Assembly (NCBI RefSeq): GCF_000143415.4
Contig: NW_003314262.1
Location: 2,112,048-2,176,047, forward strand
Source: Selaginella moellendorffii
Lineage: Eukaryota > Streptophyta > Lycopodiopsida > Selaginellales > Selaginellaceae
Direction of reading: 5' to 3'
Length of the DNA: 64,000 nt
Of the stretch, positions 11,920 through 24,007 are shown one piece after another; within the stretch, counting starts at the first letter, position 1, and each line of letters starts with the position of its first letter. The translations under genes and the position numbers were made by a program. Below the pieces are notes generated by a model. It worked only from the letters and a program-made list of their open reading frames with translations, made no database searches and was not told where the DNA came from.

Positions 11920-13970
11920 AGGAGAACAAAAAACCTACAATGACTATAACTTTTCTAGATAGTTTATATACTAAGTTTTAGTCTTGGGAATGAGGTTTAT
12001 TTATTATGACACTGACAATACTCAGATTCTTTAAATGTCAATCTTGGAAATAGGGCTTCATAATCATAGCTTTCTTGTAAACATAAAAGCTTCTAGAATT
12101 TTAGATTATCATATATACACATGCTCTATCATTATGATGAATTCTACTTTGCTACACATATATTCTTTTCTACACATGCCAAATATTAAGGAAATAAACT
12201 GCAAGGAAATATAGACCATATTATAGTGGCAAAGCACATTGGCACACTACCATTCTCTTATGTGAGATTGCTTTTCAGTCTTGGAAATGTAGATAAAATT
12301 GATTCTGTGATATGATATTACTTTTGAGTCTTTTGAAAGATTTTGATTTCTTTTATCATTATTTACAAACAATTCCTGAAAACTTTTAATGAGGATTCAT
12401 TGCAAAATATATCTTGGTCTTATCATATGAGAGGATTGTGATATAGGCAAGCAATAGAGTTTTTAATATGAATTAATATGTAAATTACAAATGTCATAGA
12501 AAGTTCTATAGAGTAAATTTTTTGGTGCTTTCCACCGTGCTGTTCATTTCTTCATTTCTCTTGTTCTGGATTATTGTTTCAGAAGTAACAGGAGCATTTT
12601 ATCAATCATGATAGTGGTCTCCACATTCCCAGATGAGTAATAAGGACTAGGAGTGTAATATGGAGATTGTGGTTGTGAAAAAAATTGGCATTCTCACATT
12701 TCTTTGCACTACAACTCTTACTCATAGATCTTGTATTTTCCTTGCTTCCCATCTTCTCAAGAACCCTAAAAAATCTTTTGAATGAAGGAATAGTATCTAG
12801 GACTGTAAAAGTATTCAAAATATTAAGTAGTCAAATCAAATATGACAACTGTAACAGTTGTCATAATAAAATAATATAGTTTTATAAAAGATGGGTTCTC
12901 ATGAACTTTGTCTTTTTTAAACAATTCAATCTTATAGAAACTTTTAACTTAGATATTTATGTATTTTAATATTTTAAAGTTTGCTAGAACCTTCATTTGT
13001 TCAATTTAGATCTCCTTTGTAATACTTTTTATTGACTATGTTGACTTGAGTTGACTTGTGTTGAATTGAGCTCAACTCGTGAGTTCAACTCAACTTTGGA
13101 CCATCCCCCTTTCCATGAAGATGAATGAAAAGGAAAAATACAAAAGAGAAAAACTTAAAAGCTATAAAAAAAATGAGATCTAGATAATACAAAAAGCTAA
13201 ATCTAAACTAAAAGTCTAAATCTAAGCATTTCTCAAAGATAATCAAAACTACCCTCACTTCCACCAATGTTAGTACATGAAATATGGAAATGGAATATGA
13301 TCAATTAGCTAAAAAACTTTAATGTATATACAAAAGTGAGTGGTCCAGATTGAAACCAATCTAATGGCTATCAAAATTCTAATATGATAATATTAGCATA
13401 TGGCATACATCCATAATATTATTTATTATATATAAAATTCTTTATTGGTTTGTATGTACTGCTTTATAAAGTAAATATCTAACAAAGGGAAAGAAATAGC
13501 TAAGGCATGATAGGGTAACTCTGATAAACTTAACTTCACATAGCATTTTAGTTGGAGGCCTAAATTGTAACTTGCTTATATATTTCTTAGACTATGGATA
13601 AGATTTAAAAGAGTTTGTTACTCAAATTAGTTACTAATTTGAGTTAAAAGAGTACTCAGTATGTATTTAAAAGAGTTTGAATTGTAAAATGAAGGGTAAT
13701 TTCTATCAACTAAAAAGAAAATAGAAAAAATTCACAATTTTCTAGAAGAGCATTAAAAATTATTTAATTCAAAATAGAAAGAAGCATAATAATATCAAAT
13801 AAATTCAAGATAAAATAATTAAGAAAAATTTTATTGGCAATACTTCTACCTCATGTATATGGTGCCCCTAAAAACATGATATAAATAACTAGAGAAAAAT
13901 CTCCCTCTTAAGTTTTTTATTTAGAATGCAATCTTGCCCTTACCCACCACAAAGAAAAGCCTCCTATAAC
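11920..13970. other. AT-rich stretch without recognisable features
   Basis: This is low-GC sequence with only short chance ORFs on either strand. No gene, tRNA or clear repeat was recognised. Confidence 0.5.
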
Positions 13971-13979
13971 ATCTCAATT

Positions 13980-14540
13980 ATCAAATATGCTGTTGATATT
14001 TTAAGTGTTGAGAAAGCATAGCACCATGGAAGTGACGACCTCTGTGCACAAGTGATCGTGATCTTTGTGTATACTTACGAGTAAAAAATAAGAAGCAAGG
14101 TTTAATAAAGAGTCAAAAGTTATGAATACGAATAAAAAAATTAAAAATTAAATAAAACCAACTATCATACCACTACTCATAAGAGATATCTCTTTTTTTT
14201 TCTTGAATTCAACCCAAACCAAGAATATTCTTAATTTCGCTAAAATTGATACATATATCAAATACGCTGTTGAGATTTTTGAGAGAAAGCATAGCACCAC
14301 AGAAGCGATGAACTCTGCTATGAATCTTGTGTATTTACCTTGGCGCTGGTGATATCTCCAAACCGGATGAATCCATCCAGGTCTCATTGATCGGCATACC
14401 AGGGCAAACCGCCCACAACGCAAGTGAAGCCGCCCATGAGTATGCTTTGCAATGGAGTTTAGGATATTTCTCTAGAATATGCTTTGTCCCTAACCAATCG
14501 AATATGCACAAGTGATCGTGATCTTTGTGTATACTTACAA
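13980..14540. repeat. Locally duplicated block with an extra insert in the second copy
   Basis: A block with the landmarks gagaaagcatagcaccac and caagtgatcgtgatctttg occurs twice. In the first copy (about 13,985-14,090) the two landmarks are close together. In the second (about 14,260-14,540) about 195 bp lie between them. That extra part (about 14,335-14,505) is higher in GC and open on the plus strand, so it may be an exon fragment of unknown origin. Either the first copy lost the segment or the second gained it. Confidence 0.5.
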
Positions 14541-14599
14541 TAATAAAGATTCAAATATATAGAAATTATACTTTTGTTTAGTATAATCTAAATCAAGCA

Positions 14600-16010
14600 A
14601 GCGTCTGTGCATTCATTCCTGGAGCTCTGTCATCTTTCTTCATCAGTGCCAGAGCCGGTGTGCCGTCACGTTCCACCTACTTCTCTGCCGTTCAGATTTT
14701 CGTAGTTGCTTTTTTTGAGGTTGTGCGATTTCGTGGAGACAAGTTGTAATGGACATTTCTAGTTCTAGTTGCTAAGCGTGACACGGGTATGGCCAGATAG
14801 TTCTCAATATGTTCCCTTACACATGTAAGCATTGTCAGCTTTGAGAATGGTGATAAAAGTTTCAAACGAAGGAGTTTTGGAGCTCAAAAGGTACACAGTC
14901 TCTCCAGCCTTTAAGTGCATTGCGAATTCAATGCTTTCTTGATCGTCTTCTTCTTTGAGAAATAGAGCTAGAAGGATGCAAAGTAGTCGCTAGTTCCTAT
15001 GTGATGCTATAATCATGGCTTGTGGTGATGTCCACAGATAAATCATTCTGGATGAGCTCCACGATGTTGAAAAACATCTTGCAAGTTCGGTAACGTTAGT
15101 CTGACAAAAATGTTTTCTTTCAGGCATTTTAAGTAGTCGTAAAAGAACAGAGGTGTCCTTGCTGAGTTATATGTATGTATATATGACCTATTTTAGAGTT
15201 TATATGGTGCCCAGGATAAGACTTTCTGGCTACTTTCACCAAAAAATTCCTTCATTCTGAGGTTGTACTCCAAGTAAGCTTGCTCCACCACGAAAATGGA
15301 GGCCTTGATAAGGGTCAAGGAGTAGTAGATATTGAGGCTGAGAGCAGTTCCTGGAGGACACCTTACGGACGGTTTACACAACACCTGGAGTCACGGAACA
15401 CCTTCTGGAAATGATCACCTGAAGAAACAGGCAGGAGAAAGAAGAAATCAGAGGAGCTGCCTCGGGAATTCTATGTCAGCTTGTAATCCCCAAGAGCAAT
15501 AGCTTTTGGGTGATGGCAATTGCTGGAGCACTGGAAGGTATTCTATGGATGAGGGAGATAGTGACAAAGAACTGGAGCTTGACAAAGCGAACTCACGTTC
15601 CATGGATTGAGAATGCTCAAGAGTTTGGCAAAGGATGACAAGAACTGCGTTTAGATAGGAAATACTCAAGGTCTATACTCCATTCTTGTAGCAAACATAG
15701 AGATCAAAGGGAGAGAAAAAGCACTGGCCCAGAAAAGCCAGAAGAAAAATCTCAAGAAGACACTCCAGCTGCTTCAAAGGCTAGTGTCGACAAATGGAGA
15801 ACAACTTGGATCTTATAAGTTACAGCATTATAAAAACTCAGGCCAACAGCTGAAATCAGCAACTTGGTGGTGTTCTCATGCTCTTGACGTTGATTATGCA
15901 GAGCTGAGATTTGTTCGCACTTAGTTACTGTTGCTGATGACATAATCTTGATGAGGCATGCCAGAGAGAAACTGATCGTGACAATACCCGAGGCCAGCTG
16001 AAGGACATGG
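14600..16010 (-). pseudogene. Rearranged pseudogene copy of the ARM-repeat gene at 24-26 kb
   Basis: This is a decayed copy of the intact gene at 24,008-26,347. Segment A, 14,630-15,103, matches 24,190-24,830 collinearly with gaps. Segment C, 15,103-15,345, matches 25,435-25,660. Then come two inverted blocks: 15,345-15,805 is the reverse complement of about 25,325-24,870, and 15,805-15,905 is the reverse complement of about 25,432-25,330. Segment D, 15,905-16,010, matches 25,660-25,780 in the original sense. Stops and frameshifts occur throughout, so it cannot encode a protein. The part missing between A and C is exactly the part found inverted between C and D. Confidence 0.9.
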
Positions 16011-17642
16011 AGGATGTGAAGAAAAGAGAAAGAACATAGCAGGAAAACCTTAATCTAGCAAATGCCCCTAACAAGATATAGATCTTGTAGAAAAAATTGC
16101 TCTAAATACTAGAGTTACTCTAGCTATTGAATGAGCTAACTGTTATCTACTACATGAGCTAACTAGGAGTGAGAATTGTAGTTAACTAAAGATAATTGGT
16201 GCATAAATTTGAACTTATCTCCAAAACTAATAAACTCATTAGAGTTCTTCTAATCATTTCTTAATATTCAAATGATATAACCATTGGGGAATTCAAAGCT
16301 AAAGTGAACATGGATGGACAAGTGGGGTAATCAAACAATTACAAATCTATAAACAATTCACAATTACTCAAATAACATTATTTTCTCGAAAGGTCTTGGA
16401 TAAACTTAATAAAGTCTATTATGCTATTCCATTTATTCTAAAGTACATATAAAGGATGATACAGGCTAATGAATTTTTGATAATCAATTTTGACCACTTG
16501 GCAGGTTAAACAACCATAATTATACTTTTTAATATCTAATTTCATCCTAAGTTAAAAGAAATGCCTTTTCACCAATATATATGTCCTTAATACCCCTGGA
16601 TGCCTAGCACTTGGCACATCATAATATTTAACTAAAATCCATTTGATGAGTTTATCAACACGAAAAACTATAACACATCCTTTCTTCACCATAATTCCAT
16701 CTCATATCTTGAATGACATAAACTTGTCACCCTTCAATTTGTAGAGACATCCTTTAATAAAACCTTTTTATGAATATCAGTGATAAAAGAGTTGAAGTCA
16801 ATAAACTCTTTAAGCTTATTTAATAGATCATTAGATAGTTTTATGAATAAGATAAAATTCACCATCCTAGATAATGCATCAATCACTTCATTATTATGTC
16901 TATGCTTGTATCAAATTTTAACAAATATTTCCTACATAAACTTTTGCGAATGAGTAAGGCAACCTTAAAGATCCTTTTGACAATAGATATAGTGAAGAGA
17001 CTAATGGTTTAAATCCATATAGAAGTTTGATCCATACCACCATTCCTTCACAATAGCAATTATAGCATACAACTCTTTATCTCAAGTAAGTTAATTTTAT
17101 TGTGTGGTATTAAACTTGTGGCTTCTGTACGTGCGAGGATGCTCAACATGAAACAATATAACCTTAATAGCAATGTCACTCACATCTATCTCAACCACAA
17201 GAGGTTTAATCACTAACTCTAAAGCATTAATCAATTGAGTATTACTATCTTGACAATGTCTTTCACATTGCCACCAACTTTAATATGTAGAACATTGCAT
17301 TCCCAATCAATCCTTGGCTTCTTATCATAAAATTATTCTTTCCTAAGAATAACATTTGTGTTACCAAGATTTATTACTTGGAATGAAGGATGGCTAAGAA
17401 TCCTTTGAACTGTTAAAAGAACACTTGAAACCCATTCACTATAAATACGAGTGTTGCATCTATCCACTATAACTATCTTGTAAATTCTTTTCCACATGCA
17501 AACCTAATTTCTTTACCACCTTAGAGCTCAAAAAGTTGTGTGTAGTACCTAGCTCAAAAAGAATACTAACCACTCTACCTTGATATCCCTCTTGGCTTTC
17601 ATAAATTGATTACATATAAAACCATTGAGCTTTACATAGTTG

Positions 17643-17938
17643 ATATATGCTTTATTTCATTAAAGTGGAACTTTTCATTATCCCACTTATGGTGTGTGGC
17701 CACATGCCATTTTTATAACAACAATAAAAAATTGAAGTTTTAGATTTATAATTTATAAATTAAAAACTTTTCATATGATTTTGTGTTATAATATTGTGAA
17801 ATATAAAAAAATAAATTAAAAAACTGATAGAAATATTAATAAATATTAATTAAGTACTAGGAAATGGCATGTGGACACATGCTAATTAATGTCCCACTTT
17901 ACTGAATAAGTCCCACTTTAACGAAATAAAGCATATAT
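17643..17938. repeat. ATAT target-site duplication around the MITE
   Basis: The four bases ATAT directly precede (17,643-17,646) and follow (17,935-17,938) the MITE ends. In AT-rich DNA this is weak alone, but the length agrees with the 4-bp GATT duplication of the giant element. Confidence 0.6.
17647..17934. mobile_element. 288-bp MITE related to the giant transposon at 42.6-61.0 kb
   Basis: Both ends read atgctttatttcrttaaagt inward, nearly identical to the ends of the 18.4-kb element. The flanking 4-bp duplication is ATAT (17,643-17,646 and 17,935-17,938). The same palindrome that fills the giant element lies close to each end (about 17,690-17,712 and 17,863-17,886). The interior is AT-rich and non-coding. 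It is best read as a non-autonomous derivative mobilised by the giant element's transposase. It sits in the gypsy relic between the gag and protease pieces. Confidence 0.85.
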
Positions 17939-19558
17939 GAACTTAAGACTTAGGTTTTTGAAATTTTATCATGAAGTGTGTGGAAGAGATATTATAATAA
18001 ATGCTTAAGCTATGCCTATAATGGATTCCATCACATTCACCTTAATATTTTTTTACCCCTTCAGAATAATCCTTGCCTTGATATCCAACTTTGTGGCAAC
18101 AAAAACAATTACCCTCCACCTTCTCTTTCTCTTATTAATCCAAACAAAGTCTCTTAACCTTATTGCTATCTTTATTTTCTGAGCCATGACGTGATAATAG
18201 TTGTTTCTTCCCTGAATATGAAGCATTAGTTGACTAGTAACCAAAAATAATGACTTAATATATAATCCATAAAAATTTGAATATAAAAAGAAAGGGCTTA
18301 TAGATAAAAATGCACCTCATTGATTAAAGGTTTTGGGATATTTGGTTAAATATATTTGAATTTAAATAGAGTATTGGGTTAAATGACCTTCTAGAAAGTT
18401 CAAATTTAAGAACTTACAATTATTATATTAACTACCCTATAGACCATCCTATTGACTAAATTTGACTAAGTTGACTAGTGGTTTAGGCAAAAAGATCTGT
18501 GCCTTAGTGATAGTATTATTCAATGTTGCTAAAAAATCTTTTATAACCTTCTACTATACATTTACTAAGCTCAAACCTTTGATAAAACATTACACTTTTA
18601 GCAGCTTATTATAAGTGCCCATAAGACTAAGGCAAAAATTAAAGAATTTACAAGTATACACATCCAAAGACAAAGTCCTTTATATGATTTCTAACAGCTG
18701 ATTTATGAGATCAACCTCTTCAAACTTCTTGATAAATGAAGCACAAAAAACTTTCATCAAATCACTCTAAAAAGTTGGCTTTTAATTAACTTTGATGTAG
18801 TTCTTCCATCATGAAGAAACATGATCTGTAAACTTCATTACAAAAAAAATTAATCTTCACATTGTCTTCACAAAGGTTGTAAGATCAACAACTTTCTCAC
18901 AACTCCAAACAATAATCAACCTTTTAGTTTTTTTTTTAGAAAAAAAACATTTGATGATGACTTCCATTCCACAATACCATAATCCTTTGCATATTTAATA
19001 TATCAATAGTAATCATGGAAATGAGATTGATTTAACCTTTAAGGGTCTAAATCTTTAATGAAATTGATAAAATCCTTAACCCCTTTAATGCCACTTTGAA
19101 CTTTAGTAATTTAGCATCTTTGTTGCATAATGAAATTATCAAGAGTCTCTTTTATAGCCATCATTATTAATGCTATACCTCTCATTATGATCAATATCCC
19201 ACTTATTTGCCATCCCCAAAAGAATATACTTCTCCAATACCAATGAAACAAATAAGGAGGCCAAACTCACAAAAGTGTTAAATCCCAGGTCATAGGATAT
19301 TCTTAAAATATTTTTATGGTTTGTGTCAGTTAAGCCCATGGAATGGATAATCTTGTCTTAGAGAAACAAAACTATAGTATAGGTGGCATTAAATTACCAA
19401 TGAAATAGTGAGAATGAACATTGTTTTAGTATAAAAGATTGGTATATTAATAGTGCCTTTGGGTGGTTGAAATAAAACTTAAACACATAAAACATTTAGA
19501 CCAAATGTAAAATCAATGTAACTTTTAGGGTTTCAATAAAGTTGAGTGAAACTGCATT

Positions 19559-19795
19559 TTGTCCATGATTGTAGGAGGCATCAATTCTAATGGTAAGGCA
19601 ATTTGGATTCATTGGAATCCTGGATTGTGGTACCAAAGGCAAAAGATTGAAGGAAGAAATCCAGTGTATGAGCTATATGTTACTGATCATCAAACTTTTT
19701 TTTACACCACAAATCAGCTTGATTGGAGGGGCCTTCCAATTCTCTCTCTGTTGTTGTCTCGGGCCTCACCAGAGTTAAAGCTCTGTATAGGATGA
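19559..19795 (+). other. Small open frame of unknown nature (78 codons)
   Basis: The frame reads WIHWNPGLWYQRQKIEGRNP and then VYELYVTDHQTFFYTTNQ. It has no methionine-led domain I recognise and lies just outside the gypsy relic. It may be a fragment of a mobile-element protein or chance. Confidence 0.2.
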
Positions 19796-19939
19796 GATGA
19801 GACATGAAAGAATGCTAGAGCTCCTGGTCAGGGCACCATAGGTCCCCCTTAGCACGCTTGAACTGTTAGTCCCTTGCTTGCATCAGTCAACTCAGGTCAC
19901 ACTTGGTCCTGATGATCTCCCAATCCTTTCCTGGCTGCA

Positions 19940-20085
19940 CTAAGTTTTAGCGCGGGGAGTGGTTTGGAGACACTTCCCGAGCACTCTACGACTCGGCCTT
20001 TGTGCCCAGTGTGGAAAAGATGTTCCACGAGATGCCATCTGCTGGAAGATCTCACGAAGCACTTGTGCAACAAGACGAAACGCCC
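19940..20085 (+). pseudogene. Possible PPR-like fragment
   Basis: One frame contains FVPSVEKMFHEMPSAGRSHEAL, cut here to its core EKMFHEMP, which resembles the end of a pentatricopeptide repeat. GC content rises here compared with the relic to the left. It is too short and too isolated for more than a tentative label, and it borders the 3' side of the P450 gene. Confidence 0.2.
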
Positions 20086-20212
20086 TGAGCGCCACCAAAA
20101 TTAGTGCCGCGCCTAAACGAGATGAATGTGTGTATCAGAAAACGACATCTGACTCGAATGATAAGGAGCTACTGATATTATCTCACGAACCCTAAGGTCC
20201 CTGGAGGAGCAA

Positions 20213-21767
20213 TTATGCAGGAATCAGAAGGTGCTCCTCGATTCTTGGAGAGGCAACAAGCAGGAGCTCTGAAGCCAAGTGCGAGGTCACTGTTCCCTTG
20301 TCCTCTTCCAGACAGATTTTTCCTTCGGGGTTCCAGTTGAAGGCTTGTAATAGTGAAGCCAGAACGAAACCCATTGAACGCAGCGCCAGAGGGTAGCCTG
20401 GGCACCTCCTTCGGCCTGCTGAGAAGGGAATGACGTTGAAGTTCTGACCAATTATGCCGGCTTGGTTCTTCAAGAAACGCTCCGGTCTAAACACCTCAGG
20501 CTCGCTCCAGTATGTCTGGTCACGGCCTATTGCCCAGATGTTGATGAGCATTGTGCATCCTGCTGGGATTCTATAACCATTTACCATCGCCTCTTTCCGG
20601 CTGAAATGAGGAAGGGCCAACGGTAACGGAGGATGCAGACGAAGAGTCTCTTTGACAATGGCTTCAATGTAAGGCAAGCTCATAAGATCGCTCTCTTCAA
20701 CAAGCCGGCCTTTTCCAATCACTTTGTCAAGTTCATCCTGGGCTTTCTTCACGACTTGAGGATTGTTGGCTATTTCAGCCATCATCCATTCGAGTGCTGA
20801 GATGGTCGTCTCCAGCGCTGCAGCAATCATATCCTACCAAACAAGAACAAGTTCAGGACTTCCCGGTAAGAGCAAAGGTGGTCTAATGCGACAATCTACT
20901 TACCGCTAGTAATGCCACAATGGAGATGTCTTCTAGAGCATCTTCCTTCTCTAGCGAGATGAGGACGTCCGTGAAGTCCTTCGGAACGAACTTGTCCGAG
21001 CCGACTTGAGCTTTGTTCAGCTTGTGTTCCTCGATTATGTCGTCAATTATAGCTTTCAGTGGTGGGAGGAACTTGTTTTGCATTTTCGCATTCATCCCAT
21101 GCAGATCGAACCGATCCAGTGCGGGAATGAGCTGCCCCACATTCAAGTTCAGAGCCTGAGACGACATCTGATCAAGGATTCCCACGGCTGCTTCCAAGCC
21201 TTTCTTGCCAAAGAGTGTCAGGCTGGTGTTACCAGAAACATAATTCCCCATAATCTTTCGCACCCTGACAGGCTTCCCTTGTTTGTGGCACTGGAGAATT
21301 GACTGGATTGCAATCTGAAGCTCGGACCTCCTATAATCCGTGCTTGAATTGACCATTTTGTTGCTGAACAGATGCATCACGCTTATCTTTCTCATCCTCT
21401 TCCACAAATTGCCGTAAGGTCCAAATACCATGTCCTTCCAGTCGAAGCTGAAGAGCCTGAAGTACTCAGACCTCCCCCGATCAGCAAACTCCACATCGTG
21501 GACCTTGAACACCACCTCTGCTGTTCTTGCATCGTTGACCACCAGGAAGGGCACCATCCCAATTTTCAGGTAAATGAGAGGCCCATATCTCCTGCTCAGC
21601 TCAGCGAAGTGCCTGTGGAGTGGCTGCCGAAGACTGAAGAGCGATCCCACAATGGGAAAAGAAGGCGGACCTGGAGGCAAAGATTTAGAGCACAAGAAGC
21701 GGTAGCAAAACAATCCAAGTGCAGGAAACCCAAGAGTTGAGAGCAAAAAATGATCCATTTCCTTCAT
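20213..21767 (-). CDS. Cytochrome P450 (A-type, CYP71 clan), two exons
   Basis: Exon 1 is 21,767-20,904 and exon 2 is 20,833-20,213. The 70-bp intron has donor gtaagt and acceptor tag. The product has about 494 residues, normal for a microsomal plant P450. An N-terminal membrane anchor (residues about 5-25) leads into a proline-rich hinge LPPGPPSFPIVGSL. The I-helix oxygen-binding motif reads AALETT, with Ala where Gly is usual. The K-helix ExxR is KETLR, the PERF motif is FRPERF, and the haem loop is PFSAGRRRCPG with the cysteine ligand present. No stops interrupt it, so it looks functional as an ER-bound monooxygenase. The substrate and exact family cannot be assigned by eye. Confidence 0.93.
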
Positions 21768-21899
21768 ACCATGAAGAGCAAGACGCCTTTCGATTATATA
21801 CCAAATAGCAACTCAGATTCCCCTCACTAAGGACGCTTAAAGTCAGACGCTTGAAGGAATATGGGTGTAGCAGCAGGATCATTCGCATCTATTCATTTG

Positions 21900-23757
21900 T
21901 GTCGTCTTCACTTACGGGTTTTTTTTTATCAACTCTTCCATTATAATAAAAGTTTTATGGACATCGCAATCTTATGTCATGCCAGCATAAGCACTTAGCT
22001 AGATAAAATACATCATTGAGAGCTCCTCCATTGGACTCTCCATCTCTGTGACAATGACGTTCCCTAGCATCACAAAGCAATGCCAGCATTTATCGCGAGA
22101 GTTACTACTCAAATGGATCCATGGGAGAGTCAAGGTGGTGGACTTCTATGCTTGTTTCTCCAGGAAAATCTTGGTTGCTAGCAAGGATTGATTTGTTCCC
22201 ATGTTGTTTTTTGTTCTTCCCCATATGAGCGCATATGGAAACTACATGTTTTTGGGGTCATTGGGTGTCTAGCTGGAGCCATGAGACAACAAATTGCCAT
22301 GTTTTCCATTCTTTCTTTGAAAACAATTTCTTTCTGGACAACCTGGTCACCGGTATTTTAGTGAATGCAAAAGGGTATTGGATATGGAACACCCATTTCC
22401 TTGTTTCCTGAATTGCTCTACTTACATAGTCATGCTACTGGAGGCCTCAAGTGGGCTTTTGATTCCTACAGGCTAGTTCCTTTATCTTTGCAGAGCTAAC
22501 TCCCAAAAGAACTTTTCACGTTGATGGAATTGGAAGGCGTGAAGTCAAGGTGCAGCATAGAGCAACATGGATTTTGCATGGAAACAAGTAGATGCTGGCA
22601 ATCTGTTACTTTTGCATCTGTTGACAAGGTGCTGGTGCTTAAAGAGAATGTTTGCTGTATTTAAGTTTATTTAGTGGTTTTCTTAAAGTATTTTGATATT
22701 CTGGGATATTCTATTGTCTTATTAATTTTGGTATTTATAATCTATAACTTTCCTAAACACTTATTCTACCATTTAATAGTTGATATATAATAGCATTAAT
22801 CTTGTGTTTATAAATTATTAAATTTGGAAAGGCATATTTTTGGCTTGTATAGCTTTTACCCTAACATTATAAAGTATGAAAGTGTAGAGCTAGAAATAAA
22901 CACTCACAACATGGTTACTAAAAGGAAGTTATATAGTTACTTAAAGAGATACTATATGGCTGTTTTTTATGGAGTATAATACAAAATTAAAAGTCAAATG
23001 CAAATTTAAAGCTCTCACCAAACTTTATGGTAACATATAATTATAGTTTGGTAACATATAATTATTAAAAATATATATATATAATTTATCTTTATGTTTA
23101 CCAATGTGTGATGCATACTAATTTGACTTCATATGAACTTCTCTACTTGTAAAAATGTTAAACTTCTCATAAGTGTCGTTAGATACAATGCACAACGAAT
23201 TTTTCTATACCAACAATAAAAATAACAAAAATAACTGCAGTATGCAGCTAGACATAACAGCCATATAATTATTATTAAACCAAACCAGTAGTGCAATAAA
23301 TTATTTTAAATTAAAGACTTTGATGCAATATTATAAACTTATACATAGAGAACAAGTCTAAAATACCCAAAACTTTCAATAGAATTGGGGAGCTGATAGG
23401 CGACAAACTTGCTCCATAAGATCCTATACAAACATCACACATGAGCTCTGTGATCCTCACCAACTACTGGAGCCTTGTGGAGCGTATGGCTGGAGGTCTA
23501 TATCTTTGAGCATCGAGTTCACTGAGTCCACAGAGTTCATGAGCGAGTTGCACCTGGTGATGGTGCTGCCAAAAGGAGGGGGTGGGGGCTGGAGTGTACT
23601 TAGCCTAGTGTTCTCTAAGTAATCAGCTGTATGGTGTGAAAAGAAAAACCATTAAAGCACCTAATGTTGTGTTCAAATGTCGTAACTGCGATTAAGTGGT
23701 GCCATCAAGAGGGAACTTTATATGATCAAGAGGAAATTCCCAAAAGTGAGAGAAAAT
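21900..23757. other. No gene recognised; intergenic
   Basis: The first kilobase has mixed composition, with possible but unconvincing coding relics near 22,100-22,600. From 22,650 to 23,400 it is strongly AT-rich. No features can be supported until the tRNA at 23,758. Confidence 0.5.
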
Positions 23758-23830
23758 TCCATTTCCAGGATTTGAACCCGGGTCGCCTGGGTGAAAGCCA
23801 GGTATCCTGACCGGACTAGACGACAATGGA
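23758..23830 (-). tRNA. tRNA-Glu (anticodon TTC)
   Basis: The minus strand folds as a 73-nt tRNA. The acceptor strands are TCCATTG and AAATGGA, with the innermost pair mismatched. The anticodon arm is CCTGG-CTTTCAC-CCAGG, giving anticodon TTC. The T-arm is CCGGG-TTCAAAT-CCTGG with one G-T wobble. The sequence closely follows the usual plant nuclear tRNA-Glu pattern. The acceptor mismatch leaves some chance that it is a pseudogene. Confidence 0.88.
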
Positions 23831-24007
23831 TTACAAAATCTTGCTTAAATTACAAACGCATTGAAATTTGCAGGAGAAGCGCCAAAACCTTGCATTTCAA
23901 ATTTTGGGGTTAGGGTTTATTCTGGGCGAGGTGAGCGCCACGCGATCGCGGTCTCTGAATCTGCGAATGTTCGAACTGTAACAGTGACAAACCAGGTACA
24001 ATCTCGA

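Larger units (their letters stand above)
16260..19560 (-). pseudogene. Ancient Ty3/gypsy element relic
   Basis: Minus-strand fragments survive in gag-pol order. A zinc-knuckle-like piece (NCFCCHKVGYQGKDY, with the His and last Cys replaced by Tyr) lies at about 18,060-18,130. A protease piece (FELGTTHNFLSSKVVKKLGL, the active-site Asp apparently lost) is at about 17,500-17,590. RNase H (PLVVEIDVSDIAIKVILF, DKELYAII) is at about 17,050-17,240, and an integrase zinc-binding segment (ARHPGVL, CLTCQVVK) at about 16,470-16,640. The reverse transcriptase is not visible. Both ends (about 16,275-16,340 and 19,430-19,560) weakly resemble the repeat family at 1-855, which might be its LTR. It is extremely AT-decayed. 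A MITE is inserted at 17,647-17,934. Confidence 0.75.
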
